Source of the DNA: Bdellovibrionales bacterium
GTDB taxonomy: Bacteria; Bdellovibrionota; Bdellovibrionia; Bdellovibrionales; Bdellovibrionaceae
Reading direction: 5' to 3'
Length of the DNA: 64,000 bases
Assembly (NCBI GenBank): GCA_005793345.1
Contig: SXSU01000050.1
Coordinates: 32,581 to 96,580, forward strand
Under the pieces are notes generated by a model. It did not search any database and was not told the DNA's origin. It saw nothing but the letters and a program-made list of their open reading frames with translations. The translations under genes and the position numbers were made by a program. Of this stretch, positions 54,502-63,046 are shown one piece after another; positions within the stretch are counted from its first letter, which is position 1; each line of letters opens with the position of its first letter.

Positions 54502-54984
54502 ATGAAAAAACTTATAAAAATAATTATCTCGCTAAACTTAGTATTTCTGTTATTGAGCTGCTCCAAAAAAAACGAAGGCACAAATACTGGAAATCCAGGC
54601 AACTCCCCTGTAAACATTATAAGCCCATCAACTTCAACACTTCTATTGAATAAAATTTGTAAAAAATTAATATCTTGTTATGAAACAATAATTTTCGATC
54701 AATGCTTTGAACAAGTTCAACTCAATTCAAATATTGGCAACGAACTAAATTTAGCACCCGAATATGAAACTTTTCCACAGATCCAAGAGGCTGAAGAAAA
54801 AAATTTAATCACTGTAAATCTATCTCATTTTGATGATTGCATTTATGATATCGAAAATTCAAGTTGCACCGATCCCCAAATTTTAAATTCATATAGCACA
54901 AATTACCCTCTTGATTTTACAAATTCATATCTAATATTAAGATTAAGTACCTCATGCTATCAGAGTTATTCAAAAAAGGAGTAA
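54502..54984 (+). CDS. TGNPG-type lipoprotein
   Basis: 160 residues. Lipobox L-L-S-C after a short signal (LVFLLLSCSKK), then the motif GTNTGNPGN directly behind the lipid Cys. The mature chain is small, with six further Cys in even spacing (KICKKLISCYE, DQCFEQ, DDCIYD, SSCTDP, SCYQS), suggesting disulfides. The TGNPG motif behind the lipobox is shared with many lipoproteins in TIGR02147 operons. Cotranscribed with the regulator. It probably sits in the outer membrane; function unknown. Confidence 0.8.
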   Translation: MKKLIKIIISLNLVFLLLSCSKKNEGTNTGNPGNSPVNIISPSTSTLLLNKICKKLISCYETIIFDQCFEQVQLNSNIGNELNLAPEYETFPQIQEAEEKNLITVNLSHFDDCIYDIENSSCTDPQILNSYSTNYPLDFTNSYLILRLSTSCYQSYSKKE

Positions 54985-55059
54985 TGCCCAAAACTTTACT
55001 ATAAAAATCCAATCTTCCCTTGTATTTTCATATTTTGAATTTATCCAAAAATCCCTCCC

Positions 55060-55106
55060 CTAATTATGTCTGATATAATCGCGAAGCGATCAGACTTAAT
55101 AATTAG
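55060..55106 (+). repeat. Truncated palindromic module C
   Basis: CTAATTATGTCTGATATAATC followed by GCGAAGCGATCAGACTTAAT and AATTAG: a C module whose outer arms (AACTGCTC/GAGCAGTT) are lost, with inner stem ATCGC-gaa-GCGAT, the C-G version of the stem. It stands seven bases before a complete element, so two copies are in tandem. Confidence 0.75.
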
Positions 55107-55113
55107 TAGTTTA

Positions 55114-55251
55114 TTATGAAAACAAAAACTTTAGTTTAGATTTTCATAATACGGGGTGATTGGAAATCACCCCAAATAAACAAGAAAATAACGGCGCATG
55201 ATTTTGTCTCACATAATCGCGAAGCGATCAGACTTAATCATTAGCAGTTAT
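55114..55251 (+). repeat. Complete composite palindromic element A-B-C, type 2 arm
   Basis: A (55114-55151): TTATGAAAACAAAAACTTTAG to TTTTCATAATA. B (55153-55173): GGGGTGATTggaAATCACCCC. C (55188-55251): ATAACGGCGCATGATTTTG to TTAATCATTAGCAGTTAT, inner stem ATCGC-gaa-GCGAT. With the truncated copy before it and AT-rich DNA it fills the 388-base gap between the TGNPG lipoprotein and putA. Confidence 0.9.
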
Positions 55252-55372
55252 TTACAGATCGCGCCATAATGTTATATTTAATATTTTTATTCGCATTTAT
55301 CTCTAGACTCCTGAATTATTTATTATTAATTTTCTTAGGAAATACTGAAAAATAAATATTGGAGCGTGTTAT

Positions 55373-58348
55373 ATGTCAAATACTGATCTTCAGTCCTTAG
55401 TTGAAGCCAAAGGGCAAGAAATTTTAAAACGAATGGAAGGCCAATCTAAGGGCTCTATTTTTTCTAAAGATTATTGGTATGGTCGAATCATGGAATGGTC
55501 CATGAAAAATGAATCCTTTAAAACTAAGATGTTTCGTTTTGTTGATGTTTTACCAACACTCACCAACAATAACGAAGTTGCTACACATCTCAAAGAATAT
55601 TTTACAGAGGGCGGCGATGAATTACCAAGCGTGTTTAATGTAGGCTTAGGTTTAGGAAGCCTTGCTCCCTCACTCATGGCAGGAACAATTCGTAAAAATG
55701 TAACACAGATGGCCTCTTTATTTATAACAGGTGAAAACCCTGAAGAGGCGCTCCCAGTTTTAATTAAAGCACGAAAAAATAAAATTTGTTTCACTGTGGA
55801 TATTTTGGGTGAAGCCACCTTGGGAGAAAAAGAAGCCCTCCAATACCAAGGTAAATATTTAGAATTAATGGAATGGCTTTCTCAAGGAGCTATTAAATGG
55901 GAAACTATTCCACAAATTGATTGTGATCATGAGGGAGAAATTCCTAAAATTAATATCTCAGTAAAGTTATCAGCACTGTACTCTCAGGTGAATGATAAGG
56001 CGTGGGATAAAACTAAAGAAATTTTAAAAGAGCGGTTAAGACCTTTATTCCGCAAAGCCATGTCAAAAAATATTTTTTTAAATTTAGATATGGAACATTA
56101 TGGAATTAAACATCTGACCGTAGAAGTTTTTAAAGAAATAATATCTGAAGACGAATTTGCAAAATATAAATTTTGGGGTTGTGTAATTCAAGCCTACCTT
56201 CGTGACTCACAAGCTGATATTTTGGACCTTATACAGTTTGCAAAACAAAGAAAAGTTCCCTTTACAGTGAGATTAGTTAAAGGTGCTTACTGGGATTCTG
56301 AATATATTGAAGCTTCTCAAAAGAATTGGCCCATTCCAGTTTATACACAAAAAGCAGAATCTGATGCAAATTATGAATCCATTAGCAAGTTACTTTTAGA
56401 AAATTATCAATGGATTCGTCCAGCACTCGCTTCACACAATGTAAGATCAATAAGTTCGGCCATGGTGTACGCTGAAAAGTTAAATATTCCAAAAAATGCT
56501 TTTGAGATCCAGATGCTTTTTGGCATGGCGGATACGATAAAAAAAGCCATAGTTGATATGGGATATAGAGTTCGTGAGTATGCTCCGGTAGGAGAAATGT
56601 TACCAGGTATGGCCTATCTTGTTCGCCGACTATTAGAAAACACTTCAAACGAAGGTTGGTTAAAACATAAATTTGCAGATAACAAAAGCATTGAACTACT
56701 TTTAAAAAATCCAACAGTTGGTTTAGTGCCAAGTGCTACTACTCACAATAGTTCACAATATAAATTTGAAAACGAAGCATTATTAGATTTTGCAGAAGAA
56801 AAAAATAGAAAACAGTTATTAAGTGCTATTGAGCAATTTGAAAGAACTCATAACAAAACAACAAGCACTTTTCCTCCAACTATTCCTTTATGGATTGATG
56901 GTAAAGAAATTATTTCAGATAAAACTTTAGCAAGCATTAATCCTTCACATCCAACCCAAGTATTAGCAAATGTTACACTTGCAAACATAGATCATGTCGA
57001 GATTGCAATTAAAGCTGCCCATCAAGAATTTTCAAAGTGGTCAAAAGTTCCATTTGAAACTAGAGCACAATATCTTGAAAAATTAGCACAACTCATGAAA
57101 CGAGATCGATTTCAGTTAATGGCAGAACAAATCACTGAATGTGGAAAAACTTGGACAGAAGCTGATGGTGATGTGGCCGAAGCAATTGATTTTTGTAATT
57201 ACTATGCACAATCAATAAGAGAACTTTCACGTCCGCAAAAAGTTGGACATGCACTTGGCGAATCTAGCTTTTATACTTATCATCCTCGTGGTGTGGCAGT
57301 AGTTATTGCTCCTTGGAATTTTCCATTAGCTATTCTAACTGGTCAAGTTGCCGCTGCACTTGTTACTGGTAATACTGTCATTTTTAAACCAGCTGAACAA
57401 AGTTCAATTGTAGCCTATGGATTATGTCGTTTACTACAAGAGTTACAACTTCCAAAAGGAACAGTCCATTTTTTACCTGGCATTGGAGAAGAGGTAGGTG
57501 CTGCATTAGTTGATCATCCACTAACAGCAAGTATTGCATTTACAGGATCAAAGGCAGTTGGATTACACATTTTAAAACAGGCTCAAAATATTCATAATGG
57601 TCAATTCCATGTAAAAAGATGTATTATTGAAATGGGTGGTAAAAATTCAATTATAGTTGATAGTGATTCAGATCTCGATGAAGCTGTTGATGGCGTTATT
57701 TACTCTGCTTTTGGATTTGCAGGACAAAAGTGTTCAGCGTGCTCAAGAGTTATTGTACTGGAATCAATTTATGAAAAATTTAAAACAAGATTACTTGATG
57801 CCACAGAAAGTTTACAAGTAAAATTTAGTGAAGATCCTGAAGCTTTTTTGGGCCCCGTAATAGATAAAGAATCATTTACTCGATTAACATTAGCAATAGA
57901 AGAATTTAAAAAAGAAAATCAAATTATTTTTCAAGGCAAAGTCCCCAATGAAGGATATTTTATTGGCCCAACAATTTTTGATCAGGTTAATCCCGATTCA
58001 AAATTAGCTCAGCAAGAATTATTTGGACCAGTACTCGCGATAATTAAAGCTCCAACTTTTGAATTTGCAATTGATATTGCAAACTCAACTGAGTACGCTT
58101 TAACAGGTGGCATTTATTCAAGAAGTCCAGCTCACATTCAATATGCAAAAGATAATTTTGAAGTTGGTAACCTATATATCAATCGAGGAATTACTGGTGC
58201 TCTCGTAGACCGTCATCCCTTTGGTGGCTTTAAAATGTCTGGAGTAGGTAGCAAAACTGGTGGTCCAGATTATTTAAAGCAATTTATGGAGCCTCGAGTA
58301 GCGACAGAAAATTTAATGAGACGAGGCTTTGCTCCAACAACTGAATAA
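55373..58348 (+). CDS. putA: Bifunctional proline utilisation protein PutA
   Basis: 991 residues, the length of the short (type A) PutAs that lack the DNA-binding domain. Residues 50-450 are proline dehydrogenase (FAD): SVKLSALYSQ, NLDMEHYG, RLVKGAYWDSE, ALASHN and REYAPVGEMLPGMAYLVRRLLENTSNEG. Residues 500-985 are P5C dehydrogenase: IAPWNFPLAI, FTGSKAVG, Glu753 (IIEMGGKNS) and catalytic Cys787 (GFAGQKCSACSR). It oxidises proline to glutamate, feeding the respiratory chain and TCA cycle. The SD GGAG is eight bases before the ATG. Monocistronic or in a unit with the next gene 52 bases on. Confidence 0.96.
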   Translation: MSNTDLQSLVEAKGQEILKRMEGQSKGSIFSKDYWYGRIMEWSMKNESFKTKMFRFVDVLPTLTNNNEVATHLKEYFTEGGDELPSVFNVGLGLGSLAPSLMAGTIRKNVTQMASLFITGENPEEALPVLIKARKNKICFTVDILGEATLGEKEALQYQGKYLELMEWLSQGAIKWETIPQIDCDHEGEIPKINISVKLSALYSQVNDKAWDKTKEILKERLRPLFRKAMSKNIFLNLDMEHYGIKHLTVEVFKEIISEDEFAKYKFWGCVIQAYLRDSQADILDLIQFAKQRKVPFTVRLVKGAYWDSEYIEASQKNWPIPVYTQKAESDANYESISKLLLENYQWIRPALASHNVRSISSAMVYAEKLNIPKNAFEIQMLFGMADTIKKAIVDMGYRVREYAPVGEMLPGMAYLVRRLLENTSNEGWLKHKFADNKSIELLLKNPTVGLVPSATTHNSSQYKFENEALLDFAEEKNRKQLLSAIEQFERTHNKTTSTFPPTIPLWIDGKEIISDKTLASINPSHPTQVLANVTLANIDHVEIAIKAAHQEFSKWSKVPFETRAQYLEKLAQLMKRDRFQLMAEQITECGKTWTEADGDVAEAIDFCNYYAQSIRELSRPQKVGHALGESSFYTYHPRGVAVVIAPWNFPLAILTGQVAAALVTGNTVIFKPAEQSSIVAYGLCRLLQELQLPKGTVHFLPGIGEEVGAALVDHPLTASIAFTGSKAVGLHILKQAQNIHNGQFHVKRCIIEMGGKNSIIVDSDSDLDEAVDGVIYSAFGFAGQKCSACSRVIVLESIYEKFKTRLLDATESLQVKFSEDPEAFLGPVIDKESFTRLTLAIEEFKKENQIIFQGKVPNEGYFIGPTIFDQVNPDSKLAQQELFGPVLAIIKAPTFEFAIDIANSTEYALTGGIYSRSPAHIQYAKDNFEVGNLYINRGITGALVDRHPFGGFKMSGVGSKTGGPDYLKQFMEPRVATENLMRRGFAPTTE

Positions 58349-58400
58349 ATTTATTACCTTCTAAACACACAATCTAAATTTTTGAAAAAGGAATTTTAAA

Positions 58401-59672
58401 ATGTCTTTTAAACCATATAGAGGAAAAACACATAACCTAGAATTTAATAAAGGAGATATTTTAGTATTATTTGGTGAACTTTTTAACCGAGGATATGCCA
58501 ATGGTCTTGTTGAAGAAGCTATTCAAAAAGAAATGAAAATAGTTTTTTCTACAGTCGGTCGACGTGATGATAAAAATATCTTACGTCCCTTAAATCAAGA
58601 AGAGCAAGAAAGTAGAAAATATCCAGATTACCCATTTATTAATCTACCTCTTGAAGCTGGTTTTGACTTAGAACCCTCATCAAGTAAAGGATTAACACCA
58701 AATGATCTTTGTAAAGAAGCTTCATTAAAAGAATGGGCTAATTTTAAAATTGATAAAGATCAGATTCAAGAAAGTCTTATGCAAGGTCGACTTCGATTTG
58801 TAAAACAAGTACGTGACTATCTCAAAGAACTTCAAAAACATATCGAACCAAATAAAAATATTATTTTTGCACATTTAATGGCAGGAGGAGTGCCCCGTTC
58901 TAAAATTATTTTATCTGTGATGAATCGTGTTTTTAAAGGAAGGGGTGAGAGAAGTATTCTCTCGAAAGATTTTTGGAATTCAGATCTTGGTTACTTTACT
59001 CAATTAAGTTTTAATGAAGTGACAGCAGAAACTTTTCGAACTTTGTTAGAGGAAACAACAGATTTAAGGAACAATCACAAAGGGCAAATTTCATATTTGG
59101 CATATGGTTATCATGGAACTGAAATTTATTTTCAAGATCAGTTAATGTGGCAAAGTTATGCACCCTATTTGCAAGGCTACGCAAAGATAAAACTAGAAGA
59201 TTATTCTAAACAGTTTTTTAATCAAAATGCAAAATGTTGTGTGTACAATTGTCCAGAAATATTGACAGCATCAAGTTCTATTTTTCCAGGTGTAGAAATA
59301 TCACTCTACTCTTTATTAGCTCCTCTAGAAAAAAAATCCCCTTCCCTTTTTAAAAAAGCAATATCCCTTTTAAAAGATGAAAATGATTTTAAAAAAGTAC
59401 AAGATACTATTTCGTCTTACTGGTCAAATACTGAAATTAAAAATCAACTTACTTATTTTGAGAATTGGCCACAACATTCAACTCATTCACAAATGGAACT
59501 CATGTTAAAAGGTTCCGATGATTTAATTGAATTGCATAAATCAGATAAAGAACTCATTACAATGTTATTAAGTGAGTTAGTTATAAAGTCCTGTGGAAAA
59601 ATCATGCTCCATGAGTCCAGATTGCCGAGTCAGCCTGTATTCTGGATTGGACACGATCAAGTATTATTATAA
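58401..59672 (+). CDS. Conserved-looking cytoplasmic protein of unknown function, next to putA
   Basis: 423 residues, no signal peptide or TM helix. The N-terminus KGDILVLFGELFNRGYANGLVEEAIQ resembles a Rossmann beta-alpha-beta start but lacks a clear GxGxxG. Other notable stretches: IFAHLMAGGVPRSKIILSVMNRVFKGRGERS, TAETFRTLLEETTDLRN and AYGYHGTEIYF. AAGGAATTTTAAA precedes the ATG. The 52-base gap to putA, on the same strand with no terminator, suggests cotranscription and perhaps a link to proline or redox metabolism. Family not recognised. Confidence 0.7.
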   Translation: MSFKPYRGKTHNLEFNKGDILVLFGELFNRGYANGLVEEAIQKEMKIVFSTVGRRDDKNILRPLNQEEQESRKYPDYPFINLPLEAGFDLEPSSSKGLTPNDLCKEASLKEWANFKIDKDQIQESLMQGRLRFVKQVRDYLKELQKHIEPNKNIIFAHLMAGGVPRSKIILSVMNRVFKGRGERSILSKDFWNSDLGYFTQLSFNEVTAETFRTLLEETTDLRNNHKGQISYLAYGYHGTEIYFQDQLMWQSYAPYLQGYAKIKLEDYSKQFFNQNAKCCVYNCPEILTASSSIFPGVEISLYSLLAPLEKKSPSLFKKAISLLKDENDFKKVQDTISSYWSNTEIKNQLTYFENWPQHSTHSQMELMLKGSDDLIELHKSDKELITMLLSELVIKSCGKIMLHESRLPSQPVFWIGHDQVLL

Positions 59673-59713
59673 CATAAATATAAACATAAATATAAATTTA
59701 ATTTTATATTATA

Positions 59714-59840
59714 ATAACTGCTCATGATTAAGTCTGATTGCTTCGCAATTTTATGAGAGACAGAATCTTGCGCCGTTATTCTAATGTTTATTTAGGGACG
59801 ATTTTCAATCACCCCGTATTTTGAAACTCTATACTTATGA
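59714..59840 (-). repeat. Composite palindromic element C-B-A (minus), type 2 arm
   Basis: C (59714-59779): ATAACTGCTCATGATTAAG to TCTTGCGCCGTTAT with inner stem ATTGC-ttc-GCAAT. B (59795-59814): GGGACGATTttcAATCACCCC, one arm mutated. A remnant follows (GTATTTTGAAACTC). It lies between the unknown gene and the AAA-type NTPase gene. Confidence 0.85.
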
Positions 59841-59853
59841 ACTGGTATGTTAA

Positions 59854-60495
59854 ATGAAGAATGATACTGAAAATAATTTATTAAAAATACCCTCGCGCAA
59901 AAAAATTGCAATTACAGGTGGACCTTCCGGGGGAAAAACAACGCTAATAGAAATGCTCCAAAAAGATTTGGGTCATCAAATTGTAACGGTTCCCGAAGCC
60001 GCAACGATTTTGTATAAGGGAGGATTTCCCCGTAGAAAAGGTTCAATTCGCCAAAAACATGCCCAACGAGCAATTTATTTTACCCAATTTGAATTAGAAT
60101 CAATCTTTGAAGAAGAAAGTCCAAATAAAATGATTATTTGTGATCGCGGTTCAATTGATGGCTTAGCATATTGGCCTGGATCTGAAGAAGATTTTTTTCA
60201 ATTTATGAAATCCTCGCGACGAGATGAATACAAACGATATGATTTTATTATTCACTTAGATACAGCTTCACAAGATCACTATGATACGGAAAATCCTATT
60301 CGAACAGAAACCTTTAATGAAGCAATAGAGGTTAACCGTAAAATTCTGCAAGCTTGGGATGGGCATCCTCAAAGATTTATTATTCCTCACCATAATGAAT
60401 TTTTTGAGAAAATGAAAATTTCAATTCAAATTGTAAAATTAATTCTGAATGGACTGACTTTCTCTGAAATAAATGCACAGAATAACTTCTCATGA
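59854..60495 (+). CDS. AAA_28-type nucleotide-binding protein (NadR-like kinase fold)
   Basis: 213 residues. Walker A at 22-30 (GGPSGGKTT), then VPEAATILYKGGFPR and IICDRGSIDGLAYWPG (Walker B-like with Asp-Arg), and RYDFIIHLDTASQDHY: the order of the AAA_28/NadR ribosylnicotinamide kinase group. RTETFNEAIEVNRKILQAWDGHP continues the match. These bind and often phosphorylate small ligands; the substrate is unknown. No SD is visible. The gene sits between two copies of the palindromic element; the second supplies its stop codon (TGA of CATGATT) and the last codons, so its original C-terminus may have been altered. Confidence 0.85.
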   Translation: MKNDTENNLLKIPSRKKIAITGGPSGGKTTLIEMLQKDLGHQIVTVPEAATILYKGGFPRRKGSIRQKHAQRAIYFTQFELESIFEEESPNKMIICDRGSIDGLAYWPGSEEDFFQFMKSSRRDEYKRYDFIIHLDTASQDHYDTENPIRTETFNEAIEVNRKILQAWDGHPQRFIIPHHNEFFEKMKISIQIVKLILNGLTFSEINAQNNFS

Positions 60496-60546
60496 TTAAG
60501 TTTGATTGCTTCGCAATTTTAAGGAGACAAAATTTTGCGCCGTTTT
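60482..60546 (-). repeat. Palindromic module C, type 2 arm (minus)
   Basis: ATAACTTCTCATGATTAAG to GACAAAATTTTGCGCCGTTTTT, inner stem ATTGC-ttc-GCAAT. It overlaps the last 14 bases of the NTPase gene, including its stop codon. No B or A module follows. Confidence 0.85.
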
Positions 60547-60577
60547 TCTCATGTCGCTATTCTATAATAAGATTTAT

Positions 60578-62518
60578 TTAGCGCATTCCTGATTTTATAA
60601 TAGAGCCAACAACATTTCTAAATGATAAATGCGAAGAATTTTCTTTAATGGAATTTTTATCAATTACAGATTGAATCCAATTAAGTTCACGACGACCTTC
60701 AATAAAGTTTTTATCTAAAGCAAGAGAAGTTTCAATATGTTTTTTGGCGTTAATAATATCACCTTTGCTTTTTAAAATTAGTGCTTTAATAAAATTACCT
60801 AAGCTACTGAGCTTTTGATCTGATGAAATGTTTTCAAATTTTTCTTCGAGTTCAGTTAATTCTTTATGTTTATTTGCTTTCGACTCAATATTTCCAATAC
60901 TTGCCCATATATAATAAAACATTTTATTATCTAACATTAAATTATCAGGAACCTCAATTAATGTTTCAAGTGCTTTCGCAAATTGGTTATATGATAATTG
61001 TTGACGAACTTTAGTTAAAATTTCCTGGTACTTTAATTTATCAGTGGCTTTTTGTGATTCAATCGAATGTTCATATTCAGAAAGTTTTTGTGAATCTAAA
61101 AATAATTCAACTGTTTCGTTAATTTTCTTTTTTACTTCATTTATCATTTCTTCAAAACCTGAAATTTTTTTAGGATTTGATGTTATTAAATATTTTTTTT
61201 CAAATTCAATTTTTAGAATTTTAATGTCTTGCTCATTAAATATTTTTTTTCCACCCATCATTTCAAATATTTCTAATTTGTTCATCTTTAACATTCTATA
61301 ATAGATTTTTTGAAGGCGAACAAACCTTTCTTCATCTGAAACAACAGCTAATCTTTGTGTAAACTTTAAAAAACCTCGACCTAATAAAAATAACAATATA
61401 TGATTTACCGATTTTTCTTTATCTTCATATAACTTTAATAAATTGCTAAATGAATTTATTCGATCCACATCTGTACTTATTTGGTTTGAAAGATCTTCTT
61501 GATGGCTTAATAGATTTAAATCTTTTCTGATGTTTTTATTATTTTCAATTACAAAGTCATACCATTTAACAAACTCATTTTGAATCCATTCTTCAGGTAT
61601 TCTTGATTTTATCCACTCATAAAAATATTTGTTTAAATATTGTGGTTCAATTGCATTTTCTTTAAATTCCGGAACAGTATAATCAAATGAAACAAAATAA
61701 TTTTGTTCACCTATTAATTTCGATATACGAATAGATATTTGATCTAAAATTACTTCTTCAAATGAGTGGGGAGAAATTAAATTTTCTTCTAGAAGTCTTG
61801 TTGCTAATTTTTTACTCGAAGGTATTCTTAACACTCCCTCAAGATCTTCAATTAGTACATAACCTCTACTTAATAATAATCGACCTATAAAACTTTGCGA
61901 ATCTAGTGAGTCAACTTTTACAATCGCACCTTCTTTAAATTCAATTTTTGTTTTCTGACTATTTGATTTATCAACTAAATTAATGAGACCATTAAACTTA
62001 ATATCAACAAATCCTGAAATTATAAATAATAAGTCATAGCCAGATATTTCATTAATTAGTGCTAAATAATCTTGAATATTCTCATTATTTTTTAAAATAT
62101 TGTCATAAAAAGTAAATGTTTGATTTAGTGTTGGATTTTCAATCTCTGAAGTTGTATCTGAATCCAAATAATTCAGTATATAATTGGGCTGAAAGGGTTT
62201 TTTCAAAAAATCTTTAGCTTGCGTATCATTTATAATTTCTTTCATGGTGATTTTATCATTAAATACACCGCTCATCATAACGATTTGCAACATTTTACTA
62301 GAGAAAGTTTTTCTAATTTTCTTAGCAAGTTCTACACCTGATACTTGTGGAAGTAGGCAATCTATAAGTACCAATTTAAAGGTTTCTTTATCTATGAGAT
62401 CTAGTGCGTCTTTCGCATTTGAACAAACTTTTGCATTTCCACCTGATTTAGTAATAAAGGTTGAAAGGGAACTCGAAAAAAGTTCGTCATCATCTACAAT
62501 TAAAACATTGTTTTTCAT
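60578..62518 (-). CDS. Response regulator with DUF4388-like domain and helical C-terminus
   Basis: 646 residues. Residues 1-120 form a receiver (VDDDELF, phospho-Asp53 in LVLIDCLLP, Lys in LKKPFQP). Residues 160-290 look like DUF4388/PATAN (ISGFVDIKFNGLINLVDKSNSQKTKIEFKEGAIVKVDSLDSQSFIGRLLLSRG... LATRLLEENLISP). The long C-terminus (about 300-640) is helical with TPR-like pairs near its end (YNQFAKALETLIEVPDN, LSSLGNFIKALILKSKGDIINAKKHIETSLAL). The layout is known from myxobacterial and Bdellovibrio motility regulators. Monocistronic; kinase unknown. Confidence 0.82.
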   Translation of the reverse strand: MKNNVLIVDDDELFSSSLSTFITKSGGNAKVCSNAKDALDLIDKETFKLVLIDCLLPQVSGVELAKKIRKTFSSKMLQIVMMSGVFNDKITMKEIINDTQAKDFLKKPFQPNYILNYLDSDTTSEIENPTLNQTFTFYDNILKNNENIQDYLALINEISGYDLLFIISGFVDIKFNGLINLVDKSNSQKTKIEFKEGAIVKVDSLDSQSFIGRLLLSRGYVLIEDLEGVLRIPSSKKLATRLLEENLISPHSFEEVILDQISIRISKLIGEQNYFVSFDYTVPEFKENAIEPQYLNKYFYEWIKSRIPEEWIQNEFVKWYDFVIENNKNIRKDLNLLSHQEDLSNQISTDVDRINSFSNLLKLYEDKEKSVNHILLFLLGRGFLKFTQRLAVVSDEERFVRLQKIYYRMLKMNKLEIFEMMGGKKIFNEQDIKILKIEFEKKYLITSNPKKISGFEEMINEVKKKINETVELFLDSQKLSEYEHSIESQKATDKLKYQEILTKVRQQLSYNQFAKALETLIEVPDNLMLDNKMFYYIWASIGNIESKANKHKELTELEEKFENISSDQKLSSLGNFIKALILKSKGDIINAKKHIETSLALDKNFIEGRRELNWIQSVIDKNSIKENSSHLSFRNVVGSIIKSGMR

Positions 62519-62779
62519 ATCTAATCTATCGGAATAATTAATTTTTTCTAAAGTAATTAAAATATTCTAGTGTTAACTTATGATTATTACTTAATTTATG
62601 TAAATAAAGATATTTTAACTAATTATGATATTGCAGTATGTTATCACGTCATCAGGTAGATAAATCAGATATTTACTATTGCTCACTTGAGTTACCTATG
62701 TTAGGGTCCAAAACTTATAAACTGCAAAAAAATTATAAGCATAACTAAAAGATAGTTCTTAGTAGAGTAGGGAGAATTT

Positions 62780-62959
62780 ATGGCAAAAAAATCAGGCCGT
62801 ATCGTTGTAACATTAGAATGTACTGAAGCTCGTGCTGCAGGCTTAACACCGTCAAGATACACAACAGAAAAAAACAAATCAAAAACCCCAAGTCGTCTTG
62901 AGTTAAAAAAATACAATCCATTTTTAAAAAAACATACTTTACACCGAGAAACTAAATAA
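62780..62959 (+). CDS. rpmG: Ribosomal protein bL33
   Basis: 59 residues, missed by length filters. The sequence begins [18 protein letters not shown] and continues [22 protein letters not shown] to the end [11 protein letters not shown], the whole bL33 family. Only one Cys remains (ECTEA), so this is the zinc-free C- form. It is a structural protein of the 50S subunit near the E site. GTAGGGAGAATTT precedes the ATG as the SD. The 260-base leader upstream should hold its promoter, and a good terminator follows. Monocistronic, away from the usual rpmB partner. Confidence 0.96.
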   Translation: MAKKSGRIVVTLECTEARAAGLTPSRYTTEKNKSKTPSRLELKKYNPFLKKHTLHRETK

Positions 62960-62991
62960 TCTTTAGTGTATTTTTTATATTTTAAATTAAT

Positions 62992-63023
62992 AAAAAGCAG
63001 ATTTTTATATCTGCTTTTTTTTT
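62992..63023 (+). terminator. Rho-independent terminator of rpmG
   Basis: AAAAAGCAGAT pairs with ATCTGCTTTTT around a loop of TTTTAT, followed by a T run of about ten bases. It lies 33 bases after the L33 stop codon and can also end the convergent response regulator gene. Confidence 0.88.
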
Positions 63024-63046
63024 ATTACTATAATATCTCCACATAT

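Noticed and set aside
55060..55251. CRISPR array at the tandem palindromic copies
   Set aside because: Only two C copies, unequal in length, with no regular spacers; they belong to the dispersed element family.
55471..55818. Minus-strand frame of 115 codons inside putA
   Set aside because: Antisense to the proline dehydrogenase domain; no signal for expression.
1182..60546. Module C palindromes as simple transcription terminators
   Set aside because: They lack consistent T runs, occur in both orientations and upstream of genes, and share sequence far beyond what terminators need.
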